Source: a virus. Taken from it: 47,210 nucleotides of DNA. The notes below the pieces were generated by a model. That model did not search any database, had not been told where the DNA came from, and saw nothing but the letters and a program-made list of their open reading frames with translations. The position numbers and the translations under genes were made by a program. How positions within the stretch are numbered: the stretch's first letter is position 1; each line of letters opens with the position of its first letter. The stretch spans positions 1 to 47,210 of IMG/VR virus record IMGVR_UViG_3300034073_002088, one strand, 5' to 3'. Below, piece by piece: positions 6,932 to 14,458 of the stretch.

Positions 6932-8503
6932 TCAGAACTCAACGATGTCGGAGACGAACGGAGGGACCGTAGGGCCTCTGTCAAACGGATCAGCTTGGCC
7001 GATGCCGTCCGGCATAGTGCCGTGGACCGCCGCCGCCTCATCTGGCGCAGCGGGCGCCGAGAAAAAATACTCGGCGTTGCGATTGTAGATCATATCCATC
7101 GTGCCGAGCCGCCCGGTGCCGTGCCACTTGACCTTGTCGATCTTGATCGACGTGCGCGATGTCAGGCGGTCCTTGCGATGAACGATCACGACATGGTCGG
7201 CCATGCCCTCCCAATGCCCGCCGCCGCTGATGTCGGCCATCGTCGGCTCGCGGGTCTCGCCCTTGGCCGGATTGTAAACGCCTCGGTTCGGATGGGTCAC
7301 CACGAACAGCATGATGTTCCGCCGCCGCGCGAACGACTTGAGCGCGTTCAGCGCCTGCCGCTCGGCCCGGATCGGATCGCGCCCGCCGTCGAAATCGATC
7401 TTGTTCCAGGGGTCCACCACGAGCACGTCGTAGCCGTGCCTCATGAGTGCTTTGTCGGCCATCTCGAGCAGCCAGGGGATGGTCGGGAGCTCGCCATCCT
7501 CGCTCGCCGTGCGGTCCATGAACACGAATCCGTCGCGAATCCATTGATCAGCTGCGCGCCGATCCTCGTCGGACATCGTCACCTTCAGGTTCTGGAATCC
7601 GGCCTCGTGGCTCCGCTTGATGGATCGGACCCTCTTGGACCGGCCATGCCAGTACCGCCGCAGTCGGTCCCGGTAGAAGGGTTTCACGGGCTCCTCGAAC
7701 GAGGCAACGCACGCCCGCATCCCCCGGCAGACGAGATCGCAGACGACGCCCGTCAGCCACGTGGATTTGCCGTGCGAACTGACGCCAGCCACGACAGTCA
7801 TGCCGCCGCGAAACGGGCGGTACAGGTCGTCGAGGCCGGGCATCTCCATGCGGTATGCTTCGATCTCCGCCTCAGGGTAATCGTCGAGCGTGAATACACC
7901 GGCGAGCGGATAGGGACGCGCCCCGTCGAGGCAGGCGCGCACCGCGTCCGGCCCCAGCTTGACGCGCACCTCGTTGAGGTCTTTGCAGCCCTCGGGGTAC
8001 TGGACGAACTTGCATCGGGCCTCGTCGAATAGCCCGGCCAGGACTTCGCGATACGCCACGCCCTTCTCGTCGCCATCGGTCGCCAGGATGATCGTCTGCC
8101 AGTGCTGCATCGCCTCCGCCCGGAATGGGTCAAGCCGTGCATCCGATGCGGACGTGGCAGCGCCCTTGGTCCCAGACACCGCCACGTAGCCCGCAGCGAG
8201 CGCCGTCAGGCAATCCAGCTCGCCCTCGGTGATCACCAGCGCCTCGCCAGCCTCGGCAACCGCCTTGTCTGCGATGGCTGCGCCGTTGAACAGCGCAGGC
8301 GCGTCACTGATCGTCTCTGTCGTCCATTTGCGAGACTTGTCGCCGCCCGGCAGCAAGAGCTTCCATGCGACGAGCTTTCCATCCGGCGTCTGCGACGGGA
8401 ATCCGATTCGAGGCCCCCGCGTCTCGACGCCGATCCGATCCGCCACGTCGAGATCGATCCCCCGCTCCGTCTCCAGCCACGCCCGATGACCCTGCGCCAG
8501 CAT
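6932..8503 (-). CDS. Toprim primase / DnaB-type helicase (T7 gp4-like)
   Basis: From ATG 8503 (GGGGGA 7 nt upstream) the protein has 523 aa. A Toprim domain comes first, with VITEGELDCLTAL and IILATDGDEKG carrying the metal-binding acidic residues. A RecA-like hexameric helicase follows: Walker A GVSSHGKSTW, Walker B DVLVVDP and THPNR further on. This is the T7 gp4/Twinkle layout, and it would prime and unwind at the phage origin. The zinc-binding primase domain usually at the N-terminus is encoded just upstream in another frame (8512-8732), so the intact protein may need a frameshift or the two parts may act separately. Reading in this frame stays open to 8695. Confidence 0.85.
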   Translation of the reverse strand: MLAQGHRAWLETERGIDLDVADRIGVETRGPRIGFPSQTPDGKLVAWKLLLPGGDKSRKWTTETISDAPALFNGAAIADKAVAEAGEALVITEGELDCLTALAAGYVAVSGTKGAATSASDARLDPFRAEAMQHWQTIILATDGDEKGVAYREVLAGLFDEARCKFVQYPEGCKDLNEVRVKLGPDAVRACLDGARPYPLAGVFTLDDYPEAEIEAYRMEMPGLDDLYRPFRGGMTVVAGVSSHGKSTWLTGVVCDLVCRGMRACVASFEEPVKPFYRDRLRRYWHGRSKRVRSIKRSHEAGFQNLKVTMSDEDRRAADQWIRDGFVFMDRTASEDGELPTIPWLLEMADKALMRHGYDVLVVDPWNKIDFDGGRDPIRAERQALNALKSFARRRNIMLFVVTHPNRGVYNPAKGETREPTMADISGGGHWEGMADHVVIVHRKDRLTSRTSIKIDKVKWHGTGRLGTMDMIYNRNAEYFFSAPAAPDEAAAVHGTMPDGIGQADPFDRGPTVPPFVSDIVEF

Positions 8504-8732
8504 CCAGTCGTCCCCCAAGTCTCGTGATTTGTTCTTTCGTCGCGTTTTCGTAAATCCGCGCCTTGCGCTCGCATCGATGGCACACGATGCCGACGTGATC
8601 CCCGTCGACGCAGATAGCCAGCGTGTGGGGCGTCTTGCGCGGCTGATGGCACCACGGGCAGTTGACCCTGGTCCATCGCCCACGGAGCCGGGCATCGATC
8701 CCTAACTCCGCGAGCATGGCCTCCCAGCCCAT
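8304..8732 (-). CDS. Zinc-binding primase domain, out of frame with helicase
   Basis: ATG 8732 overlaps the stop of the O-like gene. Residues 1-75 form a primase zinc-ribbon: VNCPWCHQP... VGIVCHRCERKARIYENATKEQITRLG. After about 8515 the frame turns into Arg/Gly/Asp-rich sequence that looks untranslated, while homology continues in the helicase frame (DDWMLAQGHRAWLE). The switch is at the G5 run (plus-strand C run 8512-8516): skipping one G joins the parts as ITRLG-DDWML. It could be a real +1 frameshift, a split gene, or a one-base error in the sequence. Confidence 0.65.
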   Translation of the reverse strand: MGWEAMLAELGIDARLRGRWTRVNCPWCHQPRKTPHTLAICVDGDHVGIVCHRCERKARIYENATKEQITRLGGRLDAGAGSSGVAGDGAGDRSRRGGSDRRRDAGASNRIPVADAGWKARRMEALAAGRRQVSQMDDRDDQ

Positions 8733-10222
8733 CAGGATTTCATCGGCCGTTCGTGGGGGAATCGCGGGATGAACGGGGCCTTGGTGTTGAGCAGCGCGTC
8801 CCGGCGATCATCAAGGCGTGCGCGCAAATCCTTGCACATCGTCTCGATGGGCTTGCTGCCGCCTCCGAATCTCCGGTCGCGCCAGTCGACGAGGATCGCA
8901 ACGACGTGCTCGGTGATCTCGCTCATCGCGACGTGGCAGACCTTCGCGATGTGCTCGAGGTCGCTCAGCCGGAACGTCTTGGCGATGGTGCGCTCAACGC
9001 CGTTTCGGTCGTCGTAGACCAGAACCGCCTTGATGCAGTTCGACGTCACCGTGATGCCCTCTGCGGAGTCGCTGGTCGGGGGCTGCTGCTGCTGCTGCTC
9101 CTGCTTCGGCTCCTGCTTCGGCTCCGCCGCTGGCTGGGCGGTCCTCCCGAAGATCCTGTCAGTGTCGTTAAAGACGGGCGGGACCGGTGCGATGTCCATG
9201 TCGGCCTGGAGTATCGCCCAGTCCCGCTCCTTCTCCTCGTCGGTCAGCGGCCGGAACGGGATGTCGGGCATCAGGTTGTTGTAGTCGGGGTGATCCGGGT
9301 GATTGTTATCCCAAGGCAACGCCTCGCCCGCCTTGCCCCCGTGCGCGTGAGCGCGCGAGCTAGAGAAGCTAGCTAGAGAATCTTTTTTATTAAGAGAAGA
9401 AGTAGAGAATAGTATGTCCCCTGAACCCTCCTTCAGGGGTTGGGCGTTTACCCCTGAACCCTCCTTCAGGGGTTGGGTGCATGGAACCCCTGAACCCTCC
9501 TTCAGGGGTAAACCGCTTACCCCTGAACCCTCCTTCAGGGGTTGTTTCGAGGTAACCCCTGAACCCTCCTTCAGGGGTTCAGCCGTTTGGACCCCTGAAC
9601 CCTCCTTCAGGGGTTGGATGTCCAATCGGCATCCAAAAGCGCTCGCAATGGTGTTGATGTCGGCGAAGGCCATGGCGGGCATGAGGCCCGTGCGGAGGCT
9701 CCGAGCGAAGTGCTTGCCCCGCGATGTGACGCAATAGCCGGACGCCTCAAGGCGCCGCCACGCATCGATGATGCTCTTTTCTGACCGACCAAGAAGCTCC
9801 CCGATAGCTTTGTTGGAAAGGCTGACACCGCCCCTGTTGTTGTCGCACGCAATGCTGACGATCACCGCCAGGGCTTGGTCGATGGGGTGGGATGGATTGG
9901 CTCGGGCTATCGCTATCGCCGCCATCGCAGCATGCCCGGCCAGAGCAGCCCGCCGCCAGGGCGTTTGACGGAAATCGAGATCGTCGCCAAACAGGCAGCC
10001 GTCGCGCTCGCCCTTGATGTACCGGGCAAGGTCATCTCGGATCGCATCGCGCTGCACAGCTATCGCCGCCGCCAGCTCCTCGCCGCGCTTGCCCCTGATG
10101 TCGCTGCGCAGCGCCCGCAGCTCATCGTATGACCGCCACGCGCGAGGCATGGTAGCGGCCATCGCCGACGCCTCGAGCGCTTCGACTTCGTGTTCGGATA
10201 TGATGCGTGATTGACCGTCCAT
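8732..10222 (-). CDS. O-like replication initiator containing the origin
   Basis: This 496-aa protein has a winged-helix domain at about residues 110-175 (VSLSNKAIGELLGRSEKSIIDAWRRLEASGYC) typical of phage/plasmid replication initiators. Six copies of PLKEGSG follow at about 203-268, encoded by the iterons, then a Gln-rich linker (KQEPKQEQQQQQ) and a C-terminal domain that should recruit the helicase. The layout is that of lambda O: initiator gene with the origin inside it, followed by the helicase gene. It is transcribed from the promoter at 10389-10418. Confidence 0.75.
   Translation of the reverse strand: MDGQSRIISEHEVEALEASAMAATMPRAWRSYDELRALRSDIRGKRGEELAAAIAVQRDAIRDDLARYIKGERDGCLFGDDLDFRQTPWRRAALAGHAAMAAIAIARANPSHPIDQALAVIVSIACDNNRGGVSLSNKAIGELLGRSEKSIIDAWRRLEASGYCVTSRGKHFARSLRTGLMPAMAFADINTIASAFGCRLDIQPLKEGSGVQTAEPLKEGSGVTSKQPLKEGSGVSGLPLKEGSGVPCTQPLKEGSGVNAQPLKEGSGDILFSTSSLNKKDSLASFSSSRAHAHGGKAGEALPWDNNHPDHPDYNNLMPDIPFRPLTDEEKERDWAILQADMDIAPVPPVFNDTDRIFGRTAQPAAEPKQEPKQEQQQQQPPTSDSAEGITVTSNCIKAVLVYDDRNGVERTIAKTFRLSDLEHIAKVCHVAMSEITEHVVAILVDWRDRRFGGGSKPIETMCKDLRARLDDRRDALLNTKAPFIPRFPHERPMKS
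9378..9416. other. AT-rich unwinding element next to iterons
   Basis: This stretch contains TTTTTTATTAA and runs of A/G, strikingly AT-rich against about 64% GC surroundings. It directly abuts iteron 1. In lambdoid origins an AT-rich segment beside the iterons is where the initiator melts DNA. It encodes the loosely conserved part of the initiator after the last repeat. Confidence 0.65.
9418..9613. repeat. Replication origin iterons (six copies)
   Basis: Six copies of CCCCTGAA-CCCTCC-TTCAGGGG (22 bp, perfect 8-bp inverted arms, 9 bp with flanks in most) start at 9418, 9451, 9487, 9520, 9556 and 9592. Spacings are 33 or 36 bp, about three helical turns and always a multiple of three. The 5-14 nt between copies vary. 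Because identity is at DNA level including synonymous positions, selection acts on the DNA sites; they are probably bound by the encoded initiator. Confidence 0.85.
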
Positions 10223-10341
10223 AATGGACCCCCGTTTTGAATGATGCGGGGCTTGACCTCGGACGACGCCGCGCGATAAGCTGCGCGCACCGTTTTGGCT
10301 TTCGTCCGACGTAGACCCCTTCTTGCTGCTTCACGATCCGG

Positions 10342-10370
10342 CCCCGCTCGCGCGAACGAGCGGGGTCTTT
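10342..10370. terminator. Strong hairpin in the initiator leader
   Basis: CCCCGCTCG and CGAGCGGGG form a 9-bp perfect stem with a 6-nt loop, followed on the plus strand by TCTTTG. It could end plus-strand transcripts or act as an attenuator in the minus-strand leader of the initiator gene. Confidence 0.45.
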
Positions 10371-10388
10371 GCGTTTGGCGGCGGCGTC

Positions 10389-10418
10389 ATGATAGGGGCA
10401 TGTCGCGCTTGTTTGCAA
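10389..10418 (-). promoter_or_regulatory. Promoter of initiator-helicase operon
   Basis: On the minus strand TTGCAA (10418-10413) and TATCAT (10394-10389) are separated by 18 bp. The -35 hexamer is one half of the operator at 10413-10427, so binding there should block transcription. The leader to ATG 10222 is about 160 nt and contains the hairpin at 10342-10365. Confidence 0.55.
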
Positions 10419-10427
10419 GAACTGCAA
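10413..10427. promoter_or_regulatory. Operator TTGCA-N5-TGCAA
   Basis: TTGCAAGAACTGCAA, perfect to the consensus, overlapping the -35 box of the minus-strand promoter for the replication genes. Confidence 0.65.
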
Positions 10428-10501
10428 AGACGTGCTTGCCAGTCGTTGCGAATACGGTCATTCCAACGGTGCAGCCCAAGAGGTCGCACCTCCCAACTCT
10501 C

Positions 10502-10531
10502 GCCCCGGCGCACCAACGTCGGGGCTTTTTT
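10502..10531 (+). terminator. Rho-independent terminator (+)
   Basis: GCCCCG and CGGGGC flank a 12-nt loop and are followed by six T residues on the plus strand. No plus-strand gene ends here, so it may end a short RNA starting near the operator at 10413. Confidence 0.6.
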
Positions 10532-10558
10532 GTTGAAAATCACATGCTTCAGGGCATG

Positions 10559-10588
10559 AAAAAGCCGCCCCGGCATCACCGAGGCGGC
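10559..10588 (-). terminator. Rho-independent terminator (-)
   Basis: On the minus strand GCCGCC and GGCGGC with a 13-nt loop are followed by TTTTTC. It ends the cro-to-membrane-protein operon 17 nt after the stop at 10605. Confidence 0.7.
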
Positions 10589-10597
10589 ATCGATTAA

Positions 10598-10612
10598 TTG
10601 CAACTTATGCAA
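10598..10612. promoter_or_regulatory. Operator-like site over a stop codon
   Basis: TTGCAACTTATGCAA fits the consensus perfectly and overlaps the last codons of the 403-aa membrane protein gene. No promoter is evident beside it, so it may be an auxiliary site for looping or a chance match. Confidence 0.4.
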
Positions 10613-11816
10613 CGCGGTTTGCTTTGGCCCGCTCGATCATGGCGGCCACCTCGGCCGCGCTGGCACGCCGGATGCCACCTTTCAGCCCGCCAGCCACCGG
10701 CATGTCGGCGGCGGGCTCAGGAAAAGACGGGCGCTGCCTGGGGACGATCCGATGCACCGCCACAGGATCGGGCTCAGGTGCAGGCGTCGTCGGCGGCGCC
10801 GTGGCTGGTTCCGCCATCGCGGGCGGCGCCTGGGGTACGGATGCAACTGGTGGCGGTTGCGGTGCCCGACGCACAGGCTCAGGCACAGAGGCAACAGCCG
10901 GGTTTTGGACAGGCGGCATCGGCCGACGCGGAATAGGCGGCGGGACGCCCTGACGGATCGACACGACGGCCTCCTCTGGCGCCGGATCGACGCGGAACGT
11001 CGGCGCCCTCGGCGTCACGGCCAGGACCGTGCTCGCCTTGTCCGGCATCAACATCGCCAGCGCCACGGGCAGGCCCAGCGCGCTCCCGATCTCGATCAGC
11101 GCGACAGAGAGCGCGATCAGACCCAGCAGGATCGTGCGCTCATCAACGCCCACGAACGCGCGGATCGTCTCGACGAGCGGGTCCCCGTACTCCCGGCCAT
11201 GATCTCGGATTTCCTGCCGGGCCGCCGCAATCCTGGCGTCCTCGGCCTTGGCGGTCTGGGCGGCTGCCAGCTCGACGGACAGCTCGCCGTAGCGCCTGCA
11301 CAGCGTCTCACGGCGTCCTGCTGTGATGTACTGACGGCAGCCGTTCGTCGCGGCCCAGCTCGGGTCCAGGCGCAACGCCGCGATCTCAGCCTCGACCACC
11401 GGCAACGGCTTGTTGGTCGGCAGCCATCCGCGATCCTTCTGCCGCTCGATCAGCATCTGACGATCCGCAGCGGTGTTGTCCCGAGCCGCCGTCGCAATGT
11501 AGAACGAGTGGAACCGCTCGCCAGCTACGAACCCGGTCGCCGACATAAGCGAGAATACAATGGAGACCGAGCCGAGCGCGGCGATTGATGCCGCCCCGAC
11601 CCAGCGGCGCCGGGCGATCATGAAAAAGAGAACCGCGACAGCCACGCTCTTGAACAGGTCGGACGCTATCGAGGCGCCGGACAGGATCACCTTGTCGAGC
11701 TCCGACTGACCGAACGAGCGGGCGAACTTGACGTTGGCGGCAATGGATACCGCCATCAGGCAAAGGGCGGCGAGCAGCGCGCCCACGCCCAGGATGATGC
11801 GTGTGGTCCGTGACAT
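10605..11816 (-). CDS. Multi-pass membrane protein with Pro-rich tail
   Basis: This 403-aa protein has about four membrane segments (residues about 7-29, 43-68, 72-99 and 228-256), a soluble helical loop between the third and fourth with Cys residues (NGCRQYI, ETLCRRYG), and a long Pro/Ala-rich C-terminal tail (PPPIPRRPMPPVQNP) ending in a short helix. It is the last gene of the leftward early operon and is followed by a terminator. A membrane anchor for replication, a superinfection block or an inhibitor of host envelope functions are all possible; no family recognised. Confidence 0.6.
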   Translation of the reverse strand: MSRTTRIILGVGALLAALCLMAVSIAANVKFARSFGQSELDKVILSGASIASDLFKSVAVAVLFFMIARRRWVGAASIAALGSVSIVFSLMSATGFVAGERFHSFYIATAARDNTAADRQMLIERQKDRGWLPTNKPLPVVEAEIAALRLDPSWAATNGCRQYITAGRRETLCRRYGELSVELAAAQTAKAEDARIAAARQEIRDHGREYGDPLVETIRAFVGVDERTILLGLIALSVALIEIGSALGLPVALAMLMPDKASTVLAVTPRAPTFRVDPAPEEAVVSIRQGVPPPIPRRPMPPVQNPAVASVPEPVRRAPQPPPVASVPQAPPAMAEPATAPPTTPAPEPDPVAVHRIVPRQRPSFPEPAADMPVAGGLKGGIRRASAAEVAAMIERAKANRVA

Positions 11817-11819
11817 GGC

Positions 11820-12341
11820 CTACGCGGCCCTCCGTAGTAAGGGGTCAAATCTCATGTACTCCTTGGGGGACAGGACCGCGCAGCCGTAGAACCAGAGCCC
11901 GATAGCATCGGCCTCGTTGTCGTCTTTCGGCTGCCAGCCATACTCGCGACACTTGATGATCGGCGGATAGGGCTTCGTGGATTTCCCGAAGCCGCCACGC
12001 CCGCAGAAGAACTTCTTCCAGGTACCCGCATCGACAGAACGCACGGGCACTTTGCGATGATGCGCGACACGCTCAGCCGTGCCCGCCAGATTGTAGAGCT
12101 TCATGAGGGTGTCCTTGCGGATCGACCCCATTGGCATGATCGGCTCCTCGTAGACGATCTGCTCCACGTCATGCTCAATGCAGAGCCGATTGAGCCATTG
12201 GGCGAAGTCGTTGAGGTATGGCCCGAGCTCGACGCCGGTCTTGGGGAGGGAGAGAACGCCGGAGACGGGGTCGCCCGCCTCCGTCGTCCCGAAGGCCCAG
12301 CCGGTCTTGGTGGCGAGATCAAGCGACAGCAGACGCGCCAT
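11820..12341 (-). CDS. RuvC-like Holliday junction resolvase
   Basis: From ATG 12341 the protein has 173 aa with the RuvC-fold acidic residues: Asp8 in LLSLDLATKTGWA, Glu65/66 in IVYEEP and Asp141/Asp145 in DDNEADAIGLW. This pattern is typical of phage crossover-junction endodeoxyribonucleases of the RuvC group, which cut branched DNA before packaging or after recombination. It overlaps the end of the ParB-like gene by 23 nt. A start at 12365 would add a weakly supported 8 residues. Confidence 0.85.
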   Translation of the reverse strand: MARLLSLDLATKTGWAFGTTEAGDPVSGVLSLPKTGVELGPYLNDFAQWLNRLCIEHDVEQIVYEEPIMPMGSIRKDTLMKLYNLAGTAERVAHHRKVPVRSVDAGTWKKFFCGRGGFGKSTKPYPPIIKCREYGWQPKDDNEADAIGLWFYGCAVLSPKEYMRFDPLLRRAA

Positions 12342-13032
12342 CGATCTCTCTCGTCCGCTTGGCAATCTGATTGAGCATGCGCAGCGCTTCAGCCAAGTCG
12401 GCGTTGTCTTCCGGCCGCCCTTGCCACTTCGCGACGATGGTCTCGATGTCCGGCTTCAGCGCCAAGAGCGCCTTGAGCCGTCCACGCATCGCGTTCAGCT
12501 TGTGGTTGCCGACGCGCTTCGTGGGCGGGGCGCGACGATTGTCACGCCGCGCCTCCTCGATGGGGATATCCCCTCGCGTCACGTCAAGCGCACGCGCCAC
12601 GGATATCTCGCCCCGCGTCATCATATCGATGACCTCGGCGCTGGCATTGCGCTCGACGACCAGCGCCCGCTCGAGCAGCTTCGGGTTGACGCTCATGGTC
12701 GATGCCGCGTCGGCCCTAGGCATCGTGCCGCCCTTGACCAGCTTGGCCGCGATGACGACCCGTTGCTGATCCGTCAGGTGGCGCCGCTGCAAGTTCGTGG
12801 CCGCGACGTAGGACATCCATTTGTCTGGATCGGTCCACGACATGACGTCAAACTCGGGCTCGACGCCTGCCGCCAAGCAGGCGCGGTAGCGGTTGCGGCC
12901 GTCCAGTATCTTGCCGTCGCAGAGCATGATCGGATTGATCAGCCCGTTGTCCCGGATCGACTGGACGAGATCGTCGAACTCCTTGCCCTCGAGGAGGGGG
13001 AAAAGATTGGCGAGCGGGTGAAATTCAAGCAT
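12319..13032 (-). CDS. ParB-like N-terminal domain protein
   Basis: The 237-aa protein opens with a ParB/Srx-type domain. It includes HPLANLFPLLEGKEFDDLVQ, then NGLINPIMLCDGKILDGRNRYRAC with the nucleotide-binding GRNRYRA box, followed by helical DNA-binding-like sequence (NLQRRHLTDQQRVVIAAKL; VNPKLLERALVV). ATG 13032 overlaps the upstream TGA and has AGGAG 8 nt before it. There is no ParA in the window, so it may be a solitary ParB-like DNA-binding regulator or CTP-switch protein rather than a partition system. Confidence 0.75.
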   Translation of the reverse strand: MLEFHPLANLFPLLEGKEFDDLVQSIRDNGLINPIMLCDGKILDGRNRYRACLAAGVEPEFDVMSWTDPDKWMSYVAATNLQRRHLTDQQRVVIAAKLVKGGTMPRADAASTMSVNPKLLERALVVERNASAEVIDMMTRGEISVARALDVTRGDIPIEEARRDNRRAPPTKRVGNHKLNAMRGRLKALLALKPDIETIVAKWQGRPEDNADLAEALRMLNQIAKRTREIDGASAVA

Positions 13033-13385
13033 CACGCCATCTCCTCTGCCATATCAACGAGATCGGGCACGAGCTTGGCGGTACCCGGCTGCAATACGTT
13101 GATGCCCTCGAGGACCGCGACGAGCGTCTGGACGATGTCATGAGCCTCGCGGATATCGGCGCGGCGGATGACAATGCCCATCGCCACGCCCTTCATGTTG
13201 TAGCCCCGCTCGGCCTTGAGCCGGGACTTTTCCGCCTTGATCGGGGCGGTCCCCTCCTTGGCCTGATCGATCATGTCAATCAGGCGATCCACATCGTCGG
13301 CGGCGGATACCGGGTCAAATCCGACGAAGTTCGCCATTGAGTCAGCCGTCACCGGCTCTTGTTCTTTACGTAGTTTTTTTGCCAC
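13032..13385 (-). CDS. Helical 117-aa early protein
   Basis: Charged helical protein with KAEKSRLKAERGYNMKGVAMGIVIRRADIREAHDIVQTLV in its middle. The 'GYNMKGV...IRRAD' pattern is reminiscent of the DUF2312/GapR coiled-coil DNA-binding family (GF-N-M-KALRKVIRLR), but the match is weak. It lies between cro and the ParB-like gene and overlaps the latter. Confidence 0.5.
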   Translation of the reverse strand: MAKKLRKEQEPVTADSMANFVGFDPVSAADDVDRLIDMIDQAKEGTAPIKAEKSRLKAERGYNMKGVAMGIVIRRADIREAHDIVQTLVAVLEGINVLQPGTAKLVPDLVDMAEEMA

Positions 13386-13402
13386 TGTTCCCCCTGAGGA
13401 TG

Positions 13403-13615
13403 TTAGACAGACGCCGCCAATTGCTCGACCGTGACTCGTCCTCGCTTGGATATTCTGGAAGTCGCGGTCGCAATGCTGATCGCGTCACGAACGTCCAGCG
13501 TGCGAGCTTTCTGGAGCTCGATCCGCAGGAGCGTCCACTTGCTGACGCCGGTCATGGCGGCAAGATCAATTAGCGTGATGTCGTTCTTCACACGCCACGC
13601 GCGAAGCGGGTGCAT
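13403..13615 (-). CDS. Cro-like small HTH protein
   Basis: A 70-aa protein with a single XRE HTH (ITLIDLAAMTGVSKWTLLRIE). ATG 13615 has AGGAG 7 nt upstream. It is divergent from the CI-like repressor across a 54-bp region holding two operator-like palindromes, the classic cI/cro switch. It is first gene of the leftward operon 13615-10605. Confidence 0.75.
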   Translation of the reverse strand: MHPLRAWRVKNDITLIDLAAMTGVSKWTLLRIELQKARTLDVRDAISIATATSRISKRGRVTVEQLAASV

Positions 13616-13628
13616 AAGCGTACTCCTG

Positions 13629-13643
13629 TTGCAAACAACGCAA
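13629..13643. promoter_or_regulatory. Operator at cI/cro switch (one mismatch)
   Basis: TTGCA-AACAA-CGCAA, one mismatch to the consensus. Its centre is 24 bp from the centre of the next site at 13653-13667, similar to spacing between adjacent lambda operators. Confidence 0.6.
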
Positions 13644-13652
13644 CGAGTACAC

Positions 13653-13667
13653 TTGCACGAACTGCAA
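13653..13667. promoter_or_regulatory. Operator at cI/cro switch (perfect)
   Basis: TTGCA-CGAAC-TGCAA ends 2 nt before the ATG of the repressor gene. Binding here would block repressor transcription or early elongation, suggesting autoregulation. Confidence 0.65.
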
Positions 13668-13669
13668 TT

Positions 13670-14365
13670 ATGGGCAACAAAATGGCTCCTCGACGGACGA
13701 AAGCGACAGGAACGAAGCCGGGATCTAAGTTGCGGGAAATGCGCGAGAGCCTGGGGCTCACGCAGGAGCAGGCGGGCAAGTACATCGGCCTGTCAGTCTT
13801 TACGTACAATCGACGCGAGCTAACCCGTAGCTTTCGCATCAAAGAATTAACCGGGCTGGCTACCCTGTTTGGCGTCCCAATCGAGGAACTTATACGAGCC
13901 CAGCAGGGCGGGAGTGATGACAGTCGGACGACCCCGGCGCTTGGAGCCACGGTCCGAGTCGTGGGGGTCTACAAACCGAAGCGGGGAATGATGCAAGCCG
14001 CCGAACGTGAGCTGGTGTCAAATTACGCACCAACGACAGAAGTCTCTGAATCTGCCTATGCAATCGAGGTGGAAGACGACGCAATGGTCGATGCTTCGAA
14101 CCCGCGTCGATCCATATTCGCCCAAGATTGGTGCGTGATCGAACCGACCAGGGCACCGACCGCCAGGGACATCGTGCTGGCGGAGGACCCGATGACGGGC
14201 GACGAGGTGCTCCGGCAGTACATCCCGCTGCACCCATCAAACGAGCGGGCGCCGGGCTACATCCTGCGGGCCGTTGCCCCAGGCTACGACGAAATCTACG
14301 TCGCGGGGACCAGCACAGAGGCCATCCTCGGCGTGGTGATCGAAAAGAGAACACTTCTTAAGTAA
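13670..14365 (+). CDS. CI-like repressor with degenerate S24 peptidase fold
   Basis: 231 aa: N-terminal XRE HTH at about 18-75 (LREMRESLGLTQEQAGKYIGLS) and a C-terminal S24/LexA-like domain at about 125-231. In this fold the catalytic Ser sits in a GDSM-type motif and a Lys lies about 40 residues later. Here the positions read EDDAM (Ala138) and VLRQY (Arg182), so self-cleavage should be impossible. ATG 13670 lies right after the operator with no Shine-Dalgarno, so the mRNA may have a very short leader, as lambda cI has from PRM. A GTG at 13610 in frame overlaps cro and has no ribosome binding site either. Confidence 0.8.
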   Translation: MGNKMAPRRTKATGTKPGSKLREMRESLGLTQEQAGKYIGLSVFTYNRRELTRSFRIKELTGLATLFGVPIEELIRAQQGGSDDSRTTPALGATVRVVGVYKPKRGMMQAAERELVSNYAPTTEVSESAYAIEVEDDAMVDASNPRRSIFAQDWCVIEPTRAPTARDIVLAEDPMTGDEVLRQYIPLHPSNERAPGYILRAVAPGYDEIYVAGTSTEAILGVVIEKRTLLK

Positions 14366-14389
14366 TGTTTCGTTCCTGCAATTTATGCG

Positions 14390-14417
14390 TTGATGCAAGT
14401 TGCAGGAAATGCAATCT
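14390..14417 (+). promoter_or_regulatory. Rightward early promoter with operator
   Basis: TTGATG (14390-14395) and CAATCT (14412-14417) are 16 bp apart. A perfect operator TTGCAGGAAATGCAA (14400-14414) covers the spacer and -10. A weaker half-matching palindrome is centred 24 bp upstream (14376-14390). The 7-mer GCAATCT is shared with the promoter at 24673-24701. Confidence 0.5.
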
Positions 14418-14458
14418 TCTCCCCATCGCTCTGGGGGATACACAGCGATTCGCACAAC

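Noticed and set aside
9418-9613. Regular palindromic repeats resembling a short CRISPR array
   Set aside because: Repeats are 22 bp, spacers only 11-14 nt and always a multiple of three in total, inside the initiator gene next to an AT-rich element; iterons explain them.
12319-13032. A plasmid-type ParAB partition locus
   Set aside because: Only a ParB-like domain is present; no ParA ATPase and no clustered parS-like repeats were seen in the window.
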